DNA of 53,417 nucleotides, taken from the NCBI GenBank assembly GCA_947480015.1, contig CANKBS010000025.1, positions 1 through 53,417 of the forward strand. Reading direction: 5' to 3'. Source of the DNA: Sphingobacteriaceae bacterium (GTDB lineage: Bacteria > Bacteroidota > Bacteroidia > B-17B0 > Aurantibacillaceae). Position 1 is the first letter of the stretch. The number at the start of each line of letters is the position of its first letter. The notes under the pieces are model-generated. The model was not told where the DNA came from. It saw nothing but the letters and a program-made list of their open reading frames with translations, and ran no database searches. Both the position numbers and the translations under genes were made by a program. Shown here piece by piece: positions 42,365-49,751 of the stretch.

Positions 42365-44179
42365 TTATTGCGCTTCCAATTGTTTACCTAAACGTTTACG
42401 GGTATTTTCATCTAAATGAATTTTACGTAAACGAATAAAGCTTGGAGTGATCTCAACGTACTCATCACGTTGAATGTATTCCATAGCTTCTTCTAAACTG
42501 AATTTTATTTTTGGTACAATACGCATTTTCTCATCAGTACCTGATGCACGCATGTTGGTTAATTGTTTTTCTGTACAAACATTTACTACTAAATCATCGG
42601 GACGAATATGTTCGCCAATGATCATACCCGGATAAATTTCTTCACCGGCTTCGATAAAGAATTTACCACGATCTTGTAATTTATCAATCGAATAAGCTAC
42701 AGCACTTCCTTTGTCTTTAGAGATTAGTACACCTGCAATACGGCTAGGGATATGACCTTTCCAAGGTTCGTAAGCTTTAAAACGATGCGCCATAATAGCT
42801 TCACCGGCAGTTGCAGTTAATACGTTATTACGTAAACCAATAATACCACGGGCAGGAATTTCAAATTCCATGTGAATTAAATCGCCTTTTGGTTGCATGA
42901 TTAACATGTCACCTTTACGTTGGCTTACTAAGTCAATTACTTTAGAAGAAGATTCCTCAGGAACGTCAACCGTTAGAACTTCCATAGGCTCACACTTCAC
43001 ACCATCAATTTCTTTAATGATAACCTGTGGCTGACCTAATTGTAATTCATAACCTTCGCGACGCATGGTTTCAATTAAAACCGATAAGTGAAGAATACCG
43101 CGACCAAAAACCAAATAAGAATCGGGTGAAGGTGTTTCTTCAATACGCATGGCTAAGTTTTTTTCTAACTCTTTGTATAAACGATCGCGTAAGTGACGAG
43201 AAGTAACGTATTTACCATCTTTACCAAAAAACGGTGAGTTGTTAATGGTAAACAACATGCTCATGGTAGGCTCATCAATGTGCATCAATGGCATGCCTTC
43301 GGGTGATTCAAAATCAGAAATGGTATCACCAATTTCAAAACCTTCAATACCTGTAAAAGCACAAATATCACCGGTTTCAACTTCGGTTACTTTAACTTTA
43401 CCTAAGCCGTCAAAAATGAAAAGATCTTTGATACGTGATTTTTGAATACGACCATCGCGTTTTACAACACTCACCGGCATGTTTTCTTTAATGATCCCTC
43501 GGAACACACGTCCTACAGCAATACGACCAATAAATGAAGAGTAATCTAAAGAGGTAATTTGTATTTGTAAAGTTCCTTCGCGTTTTGGAGCGGTAGGTAT
43601 TTTTTCTAAAATAGTATCTAATAAATAGGTAATGTCGGTAGTTGGCGTTTTCCAATCTGCACCCATCCAGCCTTGTTTACTTGAACCGTAAACGGTTGGG
43701 AAATCTAATTGATCTTCGTTAGCACCTAAGTTAAAGAATAGGTCAAATACACTATCGTGTACTTCATCAGGACGACAATTTGGTTTATCTACCTTATTAA
43801 TTACCAATAAAGCTTTTTTACCGGCTTCGATGGCTTTTTGCAACACAAAACGGGTTTGTGGCATCGGCCCTTCAAAAGCATCTACCAATAAAATAACCCC
43901 ATCGGCCATGTTCATCACACGTTCCACTTCACCGCCAAAATCGGCGTGACCCGGAGTATCAATGATATTGATCTTGGTTCCTTTATATTGTACCGACACA
44001 TTCTTGGCTAAAATGGTGATTCCACGCTCGCGTTCAAGGTCGTTGTTATCTAAAATAAGTTCTCCGGTTTTTTGATTGTCGCGGAATAAATTACAGGTAT
44101 GTAAAATCTTATCAACCAGAGTCGTTTTACCGTGGTCAACGTGGGCAATAATAGCAATGTTTCTAATAATGGTTGGCAT
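42365..44179 (-). CDS. typA: Translational GTPase TypA/BipA
   Basis: 604 residues with all G motifs: AHVDHGKT (G1), GITILAKNV (G2), DTPGHADFG (G3), NKVDKPNC (G4) and YGSSKQGW (G5). The EF-Tu domain II, EF-G-like domains III and V, and the unique C-terminal domain follow ([52 protein letters not shown]). TypA binds 70S ribosomes and helps ribosome assembly and growth under stress. A good promoter element precedes it and a strong terminator follows, so it is a single-gene unit. Confidence 0.98.
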   Translation of the reverse strand: MPTIIRNIAIIAHVDHGKTTLVDKILHTCNLFRDNQKTGELILDNNDLERERGITILAKNVSVQYKGTKINIIDTPGHADFGGEVERVMNMADGVILLVDAFEGPMPQTRFVLQKAIEAGKKALLVINKVDKPNCRPDEVHDSVFDLFFNLGANEDQLDFPTVYGSSKQGWMGADWKTPTTDITYLLDTILEKIPTAPKREGTLQIQITSLDYSSFIGRIAVGRVFRGIIKENMPVSVVKRDGRIQKSRIKDLFIFDGLGKVKVTEVETGDICAFTGIEGFEIGDTISDFESPEGMPLMHIDEPTMSMLFTINNSPFFGKDGKYVTSRHLRDRLYKELEKNLAMRIEETPSPDSYLVFGRGILHLSVLIETMRREGYELQLGQPQVIIKEIDGVKCEPMEVLTVDVPEESSSKVIDLVSQRKGDMLIMQPKGDLIHMEFEIPARGIIGLRNNVLTATAGEAIMAHRFKAYEPWKGHIPSRIAGVLISKDKGSAVAYSIDKLQDRGKFFIEAGEEIYPGMIIGEHIRPDDLVVNVCTEKQLTNMRASGTDEKMRIVPKIKFSLEEAMEYIQRDEYVEITPSFIRLRKIHLDENTRKRLGKQLEAQ

Positions 44180-44198
44180 GTATCAATTTTTAAGGGGG

Positions 44199-44231
44199 CA
44201 AAGATAGGTATTTTTTACCAATAAGCCGCAA
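44199..44231 (-). promoter_or_regulatory. Promoter of typA
   Basis: The minus strand has TTG at 44229-44231 and TATCTTTG at 44199-44206, a 22 bp spacer. TATCTTTG is a perfect TAnnTTTG match. The ATG is 20 bp beyond it, giving a short leader. Confidence 0.5.
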
Positions 44232-44429
44232 CGCTTTAAAAATGAGCCTAAAAGAAATGGCTTGAAAGCCAAAATACTTGTTAAAACTGTGTAAAAAGGA
44301 GCAAAATCTTATTAAAAGAACTTATGCCGCCATAATTTGCAGGTGAAGAGAAATTAAGACGACTTTTAAAAAACGCTTAAAACCGTTTCTTTTGAACTAA
44401 AATGATTTATTTTTTTGGTTGACGACATT

Positions 44430-45605
44430 TTAGTTTACATCAAGATAATCGGTCACGGCAATAATTTCTTTTAAGGCCACAAATAATTTATCGAGATCTC
44501 CTTGCCTGTTAAAAGCATTGATGGAATAACGGAGGTAAACATCTTTACCATGGCGCATGATGGGTATTTCAATATTATAGGTTTGAAATAAATAACGTTG
44601 CAAACGTTCCGGACTCAAGGGTTTAATAGGAATGCTGAACATCTGGCCCAGAAACTCATCACTGATTGGACATAATGGTTTGGTGCCAAGCAGATCACAA
44701 AAACGTTGGGCATTTTGTTGTACCAACTTTCTGCAGCCGGCCGCTACTTCTTCCCACTTGTTTTCTTTTAAAAAGTCAATCACTTTGGGTACCGTTAAAA
44801 AAGCTGAGAAATCGCGGGTTCCCTGCATTTGGTGATAATCTAAAAATAAACTGGCCGAAGGAAATTCACTTTTATATCCCCAACTCACAATGAGTGGATC
44901 GAACTGATGTTGCAGTTCTTTTTTTACATACAAAAATGAACAGCCTTTTGGAGCCATCATCCATTTGTGACAAGCGCCGGTATAAACATCGGCTTTTAGT
45001 TCCGCTAAATTTACCGGAATCTGTCCCGGTCCGTGAGCGCCATCCACAATGGTAAGCAAACCTTTTTCTTTAGCTATCTCACAAATTTCTTTTACCGGTA
45101 AAATTAAGGCGGTGCTGCTGGTGATTTGTGAAATAAAAATGGCTTTGGTTTTGGTGTTGAGTCCCTTAAAAAAATCTTCAATAAATTGTTGTTTCGTAGT
45201 AAGCGGTAACGTAATGTGTTGGCGCACATAAGTCGCACCGGCTTTTGAACAATAATAATCCCAGGTTTTATCACTAGCGCCGTATTCAAGATCGGTGCTC
45301 AAAATTTCATCGCCGGGTTTCAGGTCGAGACTTTTTACAACAATGTTGAGCGCATAAGAAGGATTGGTAACAAACACCAAATCATCTTCATGGCAAACCA
45401 AATACTTTGCTAAACGTTGACGTGATTCTTTTAAATACTGTATTCCACGTACGGTGATAAACTGCACGGGATCATGTTCCAGCGCCCTTTGCCAGTTTTG
45501 ATAATCGTCGAAAATTGCTTTAGGTGTAGCACCAAAAGATCCAAAATTTAAAAAGATAATCTCAGGATTTAATAAAAACTGAGATTTCAGCTCCGTACTT
45601 TCCAT
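44430..45605 (-). CDS. Class V aminotransferase-fold PLP enzyme (isopenicillin-N epimerase-like)
   Basis: The fold markers are NFGSFGATPKAIFDDYQ at the start, FVTNPSYALNIVVKSL, DGAHGPGQIPVNL with the Asp that binds the pyridine nitrogen, and GACHKWMMAPKGCSF with the PLP Lys. It ends in VYLRYSINAFNRQGDLDKL, which carries the carboxylate-binding Arg. This layout fits the isopenicillin-N-epimerase/cysteine-desulfurase-like group. No signal peptide, so cytoplasmic. The substrate cannot be told. Confidence 0.88.
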   Translation of the reverse strand: MESTELKSQFLLNPEIIFLNFGSFGATPKAIFDDYQNWQRALEHDPVQFITVRGIQYLKESRQRLAKYLVCHEDDLVFVTNPSYALNIVVKSLDLKPGDEILSTDLEYGASDKTWDYYCSKAGATYVRQHITLPLTTKQQFIEDFFKGLNTKTKAIFISQITSSTALILPVKEICEIAKEKGLLTIVDGAHGPGQIPVNLAELKADVYTGACHKWMMAPKGCSFLYVKKELQHQFDPLIVSWGYKSEFPSASLFLDYHQMQGTRDFSAFLTVPKVIDFLKENKWEEVAAGCRKLVQQNAQRFCDLLGTKPLCPISDEFLGQMFSIPIKPLSPERLQRYLFQTYNIEIPIMRHGKDVYLRYSINAFNRQGDLDKLFVALKEIIAVTDYLDVN

Positions 45606-45695
45606 AATTTAATGGGTTAATAATCCACTAAGATTAAAAAATTAAATGAAAGCAGGAAAAAAGACTAAAAAGTCTTGATTTTGGACAATGGCAGG

Positions 45696-46358
45696 CTATT
45701 CCGCTTTAACTATTTTTTTTCGCTTTTTGCCAATAGTCACAAAATAAATGCCTGCAGGTAAATGCTCAGTTTGTAAAAAAGTATTTTCTTCTTCCAGGAT
45801 TCCTTCTGACACTCTTATTCCAAAAGCATCGTAAATACTATAAGCGCTTGGCTTTTGTCCGCCTGAGCAAGTGATTTTAAAAGCAGTTGAAAATGGATTA
45901 GGTGATACTTCAAAATCACTCACTTTGTCGTTTACGTATAGGCCCGGGCACTCATCTGCCTTCAATACATACTTAACAAAGGTGGTGCAGTTGGTAATGG
46001 TGTTTGTTCCGAGTACATTAAACGTGTTAGTTTGACCAGCTATAATTCCCATCGCATTATTTGGACTCTAATCACCGGTCCAGTTATAATAATGTGCGCC
46101 TAAAGCAAAAAGAGTAACAGGTTCACCTATACAAACCAAAGTTTTGCTGGCAGTGATATTTAATACCAGGGCGGTATAATTCAGTACTATAGCATTGGTG
46201 TTATTTGTACTATTATTATCGGCATGAGCATGAATGTATGGATTGGGTTTCATGATTAACGTATTCACGCCTGTTTTATTGCAATGCAAATACAGAACCT
46301 AGGAATGCACCGAAATTATACTCTCACTAATGCCGGCCATATTTTCTGAAAGAACCCA
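45696..46358 (-). pseudogene. Degenerate T9SS-secreted protein with in-frame stop codons
   Basis: A single frame on the minus strand reads WVLSENMAGISESIISVHS, then a TAG, then ...KTLVCIGEPVTLFALGAHYY with NWTGD, a TAG at 46068-46070, then SPNNAMGIIAGQTNTFNVLG and a type A sorting domain (FEVSPNPFSTAF to the end). The pieces join as an Ig-like module (CIGEPVTLFALG...YYNWTG...NTFNVLGTN) and sorting domain. The Ig-like pattern matches the repeats of the cargo protein at 11142-13427. A short 118-residue product could in theory be made from 46052, but it has no signal peptide. Confidence 0.7.
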
Positions 46359-46643
46359 TTAAGCGAATATATGTTTCAGAAGGTGCAGTTGTAAAACTAA
46401 GTGCCAAATGACAAAACGAATTGTATAGGCGATTTTAAAAAAATCAACCCGATGTAATAACCTTTAATTTAGGGTAAAATTAATTACTTGTTAATCCGTT
46501 GCGCCTTGGAATAAATCACAATTTTATGAAAGCCATCTACGCTGCGAGAGCGATTCTGTTGGTCTTTCTAAAGGAATTGCTCATACCATTTATTTGAAAG
46601 GGCTTGCGTGCCATTTTCACGCTAAGAGGTAAATGTGACCTTT
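46359..46643. other. Intergenic region with a possible coding relic
   Basis: No confident gene. In one plus-strand frame about 45 codons near 46505-46632 (SQFYESHLRCESDSVGLSKG, then IAHTIYLKGLACHFHAKR and a stop) have a protein-like composition but no proper start. This may be the end of a lost gene. Confidence 0.3.
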
Positions 46644-46674
46644 TTTGATTATGTTCAATAAAGTCCTACTTTTG
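46644..46674 (+). promoter_or_regulatory. Promoter TTTG - 19 bp - TACTTTTG
   Basis: TTTG at 46644-46647 and TACTTTTG at 46667-46674 match the Bacteroidota consensus exactly, with the best spacer (19 bp). The transcript would begin near 46681, so the ATG at 46698 is used and not the upstream GTG at 46677. Confidence 0.75.
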
Positions 46675-46697
46675 ATGTGAAATTTAAGAACAAGACC

Positions 46698-47192
46698 ATG
46701 CAAAAGAATAAAATCTTACTACTTCTAACACTGTTTGTAATGGTGTTTATTTTTACTGAATGTAAAAAAGCTAACCCATCAAATTCTTCAAACTCCAGCA
46801 CCTCTAATAATTCAAGTTCAACCAATACCTCCGGAACAACCGGAACAACGGGCACAACCGCAAGTGATTGTTCAACCTGTAAAGGAACAGGAAAAATTAC
46901 TTGTGTAACGTGTGGTGGAGTCGGAAAAACAAATTGCACCATTTGTAATGGAACCAGTAAAAAAACCTGCAGTAATTGTAGTGGTGCAGGACAAACTTAC
47001 AGATATGATTACGGTTGGGATTTCTCTAAAAGCAAATATGGTTATTTCTGGGGTTATTTCCCTTGCAACACCTGTAATCAAACGGGAAAAGTAACGTGTA
47101 CCTATTGCTCTAGCGGCAAGGTTGATTGCACAAGTTGTAGTCATACCGGAAAACAAACCTGCCCTACGTGCAACGGCACCGGAAAAAAATAA
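46698..47192 (+). CDS. Putative lipoprotein with eight CxxC motifs (DnaJ zinc-finger-like)
   Basis: The ATG at 46698 gives a lipoprotein signal (MQKNKILLLLTLFVMVFIF, Cys after TE). A Ser/Asn/Thr/Gly linker of about 35 residues follows. The rest holds eight CxxC motifs in two groups of four: CSTCKGTG, CVTCGGVG, CTIC, CSNCSGAG, then an aromatic insert (YDYGWDFSKSKYGYFWGYF), then CNTC, CTYC, CTSC and CPTCNGTG. The CxxCxGxG type is that of the DnaJ zinc-finger, which has only four. A metal-binding domain on the cell surface or in the periplasm is likely. The function is unknown. Confidence 0.8.
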   Translation: MQKNKILLLLTLFVMVFIFTECKKANPSNSSNSSTSNNSSSTNTSGTTGTTGTTASDCSTCKGTGKITCVTCGGVGKTNCTICNGTSKKTCSNCSGAGQTYRYDYGWDFSKSKYGYFWGYFPCNTCNQTGKVTCTYCSSGKVDCTSCSHTGKQTCPTCNGTGKK

Positions 47193-47208
47193 TCTTTCCG
47201 GATTTTTA
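47179..47208 (+). terminator. Terminator overlapping the end of the CxxC lipoprotein gene
   Basis: CCGGAAA (47179-47185) pairs with TTTCCGG (47195-47201), followed by ATTTTTA. The first arm encodes the last codons of the gene, and the stop codon is in the loop. Confidence 0.7.
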
Positions 47209-47401
47209 TCTTAGTGTCTTAAATTCTAGGTGTAACCCGACTCGTCTTAACGCGTATTCGGAATAAAATGATATCATGACTCGTTGAAAACGTAAAACGA
47301 GGCACTCCCTTTGTTGTAGTGCATAAATAGGCTGCGGAAAATTAATTGACTTGTATGTTTTCGTTGAGTTGTCATCCTTTTAAACGCCCTTGATTTTACG
47401 C

Positions 47402-48100
47402 TTAGCAAATCATCAACAAACGACTTTCGCCTGGTTTTTCATTTGGTGCCCGGTGAATACAAGGAAGCACCTCACTTTCAGGATGATCAATCGCAAGGCG
47501 CCATAGGTGACCCAGACCCAAGTTGATGGGATTTGCATTAGGTTTCGCACGATAATGAAGATCAAAAAAATGCTCACTTAAAAATAATTCAAACTGTTCA
47601 TCGGCTCCATCATATAGTTTTTTGAGTTCAGCACGTATTTCAGGAACCAGTACTTTTTGCTCAGCTTGTGCATTTGGCACTATATCGCTCGATGCCCCAT
47701 AGTAAGTACATAAAAAGGTATCGCTTGGTATGGGAGAGCGATCCACATGAAAAGAATACACATCCGTTGGAAAAAACGGGTAGCTTTCATCCCTCGCATA
47801 ACGCTTTATCAAATTGAGGACCGGAGCTGCACCATGCGTTTTCAAAAGCATGAGGTCATTTAAAAGAATGTCACGCGCTTGCTGTCCCGCTTCACTCAAC
47901 TGCAGTGCCTGTAAATCTTCTGGAGTTACCAGCACTAAATTTTCAGCTTGTTCTAACTTGTTGACAATCTCAGAAAAATCACCACTTAGTTTGCGTTCCC
48001 AACACAGCGCGTTTATTTCACCATTAAACGGAGTGGAAACAAGTTCTTGAAAACTTGTAAGCCTTTGGATTTGATGCTTAGCATAAACTAAATCGTTCAT
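47402..48100 (-). CDS. DUF1826-family protein
   Basis: Start at the ATG at 48100 (MNDLVYAKHQIQRLTSFQEL); a start five codons earlier is possible, but a TATATTTG element at 48113-48120 would begin the transcript close to 48106. The family signature FHVDRSPIPSDTFLCTYYGA is present, with YDGADEQFELFLSEHFFDLH and the end HRAPNEKPGESRLLMIC. DUF1826 genes often accompany metal (zinc) homeostasis GTPases, but none is near. Its role is not known. Cytoplasmic. Confidence 0.8.
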   Translation of the reverse strand: MNDLVYAKHQIQRLTSFQELVSTPFNGEINALCWERKLSGDFSEIVNKLEQAENLVLVTPEDLQALQLSEAGQQARDILLNDLMLLKTHGAAPVLNLIKRYARDESYPFFPTDVYSFHVDRSPIPSDTFLCTYYGASSDIVPNAQAEQKVLVPEIRAELKKLYDGADEQFELFLSEHFFDLHYRAKPNANPINLGLGHLWRLAIDHPESEVLPCIHRAPNEKPGESRLLMIC

Positions 48101-48112
48101 AATAATGACCGG

Positions 48113-48120
48113 CAAATATA
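48113..48120 (-). promoter_or_regulatory. -7 element TATATTTG for the DUF1826 gene
   Basis: A perfect TAnnTTTG match on the minus strand, 13-20 bp before the ATG at 48100. It supports that start. Confidence 0.4.
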
Positions 48121-48185
48121 AGGATTTTCATACTGCGGAAGTAAGTCGTGGGTGCGGCTGATGTTATAAAGGCGCTTAGGTAGCG

Positions 48186-48377
48186 ATGCCTTTTTTATAT
48201 CAGTCCACTGTGTCACCAGAGCTTAGCGAAGAGCACTTGTATGTAGAGGAAAAATACTGCCATGATAAACACCTCAAACTATTTCAAGGTGGATACACTG
48301 AGATTTCTTTTTTATTACCCACCTGGCTATTTCAAAATAATGAGGCTGTAGGTCTCAGTTGCGATAAACTAACTTGA
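48186..48377 (+). CDS. Small protein-like reading frame, uncertain
   Basis: A 63-codon frame with a protein-like sequence (PELSEEHLYVEEKYCHDKHL, LFQGGYTEISFLLPTW). No relative is recognised and there is no clear promoter. Its stop codon is adjacent to that of the convergent lipoprotein gene. It could be a small gene or a remnant. Confidence 0.3.
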   Translation: MPFLYQSTVSPELSEEHLYVEEKYCHDKHLKLFQGGYTEISFLLPTWLFQNNEAVGLSCDKLT

Positions 48378-48806
48378 TTAATCTTTGTCCATGATGTCTA
48401 AATCGATACTATTCACACTGTTTTTAATGAAATACACCTTTTTAATACATCGATTCATTTTAACCGAAAAATACATGCTTGGAATTTGCAGTCCCTGAAT
48501 AGGTCCGGAAAAGTGATTTGTGGTACAATCGCTATTGAACCTAACATCAATGCCATCTGTATTAAAAGTTGTTGTCTTGCCCGGCATGACTGCTAAATAG
48601 TATTGAACGCCTGTGCCGTTCTCACCTTTATTGAAATAAATGGTATCAGTTGTTTTGTTCCCTACTACTAATTTCGCACTGTCGCATAATTGATCAGGAA
48701 TTTCGCAAATTTTTGGCTCTGTGTTTAGTGGCTTTAGTTTGTTGCAGGCCTCATCTAATAAAAAAGTGCCCAGCAGTAGTGCGAATATTAGCTTTTTTGG
48801 GATCAT
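48378..48806 (-). CDS. Exported protein of unknown function
   Basis: A hydrophobic signal (IPKKLIFALLLGTFLLDEAC) resembles a lipoprotein signal, though the residues before the Cys (LDEA) are not a good lipobox. The mature part of about 120 residues looks beta-rich and contains three Cys (CEIPDQLC, CTTNHF). No domain recognised. Confidence 0.55.
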   Translation of the reverse strand: MIPKKLIFALLLGTFLLDEACNKLKPLNTEPKICEIPDQLCDSAKLVVGNKTTDTIYFNKGENGTGVQYYLAVMPGKTTTFNTDGIDVRFNSDCTTNHFSGPIQGLQIPSMYFSVKMNRCIKKVYFIKNSVNSIDLDIMDKD

Positions 48807-48981
48807 AACCTGAGGCTTAAGTTTGGTTCAATTAAAGGTATAGAAAATAAATTCACGAATAAACTTTAGTGTTTGCTTAATTATCTGCGACCGAATTCCG
48901 AATAAAACAGAAATTTCAAATCGTTGCGTTGTTGTAATTAAATGACTAAGTATGTTATTATTTTTTCTTTTTTAATACTTG

Positions 48982-49428
48982 TCAAAAAGGTCGTTTAACA
49001 TATTTATAAAGACCTACTAACACGATGCAACAAACTGCAATCATTGCCAGCGAAAGTGAGATTAGTAAAAATGAAATTAATCCCTCAATAAGCGATACTC
49101 CTTCTTTTCCTCCGGCAATGGGCATCATTTTGCCAGCCCCTGTTATTGCCGCAACCGACACGGCAACAAAATTTGCAAATGAGCCATAGATTGTCAACCA
49201 AAACAATGCTTTTAACCAATTGTCTTTTAATAGCAGCTTATTCCATAGAAGTCCAAGTATTACTAAAAAAATTCCATTCAATGTTCCTTCAAGATGTGCA
49301 GAAAGCCCCATTCTCGGATTTGTCATAAGCGGAATAAATAATGCAATTACTAGTCCGAATAAAAATAAAAGTATTCCTAGAAATAAAAGCAAGTCAGCGT
49401 GTTTTTTTGTTGTAACCAAGTTTTCCAT
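48982..49428 (-). CDS. Hydroxylaminobenzene mutase-like membrane protein
   Basis: Four transmembrane helices in 148 residues. The signature NPRMGLSAHLEGTLNGIFLV, followed by LGLLWNKLLL, is that of the HabA/HabB hydroxylaminobenzene mutase family, which rearranges hydroxylaminobenzene to 2-aminophenol. Many relatives have unproven activity and no nitroarene genes are near. It is likely an inner-membrane protein. A single gene with about 320 bp of empty sequence upstream. Confidence 0.7.
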   Translation of the reverse strand: MENLVTTKKHADLLLFLGILLFLFGLVIALFIPLMTNPRMGLSAHLEGTLNGIFLVILGLLWNKLLLKDNWLKALFWLTIYGSFANFVAVSVAAITGAGKMMPIAGGKEGVSLIEGLISFLLISLSLAMIAVCCIVLVGLYKYVKRPF

Positions 49429-49751
49429 ATCGCATTTAGTTTTCAGTTAGTAAATCTTGTCGGTGTAGTTTTCTCAAGTTTGCAGCTAAGGGTTTGCGGA
49501 CTTGCGTTCGTTTTTTGCTAAGTGTAAGTTATGCATTTGAGCCTTAACCCACAAAATAAAACGAATATACTGTTAGCATTTGTTATAGACCTACCATTGC
49601 ATCTCATTTATAGGTGCAGAAAAATTTGTTCAGGTTTAAGAAGGGATAAGCCTAAAAAAATAAGAAGGCGTATAAAACTGCCTTGCCAGATGAAATAGTC
49701 TGTTGGGTATTTTTATTACTTTTATATACCAATCAATTTCTCTTAAACAGA
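49429..49751. other. Intergenic region, no gene recognised
   Basis: About 320 bp between divergent genes. It contains a pair of similar strings (GTTATGCATTTG at about 49528 and GTTAGCATTTG at about 49573). No RNA gene, terminator or coding relic was recognised. It must contain the promoters of the two flanking genes. Confidence 0.4.

Noticed and set aside
46505-46632. Plus-strand frame of about 45 codons with coding-like composition
   Set aside because: It follows a stop directly, has no good start and matches no family I know, so it is not called as a gene.
49500-49590. Possible integron attC-like site (GTTATGCATTTG and GTTAGCATTTG)
   Set aside because: The two strings are direct rather than inverted and no full attC core-site pair could be paired around them.
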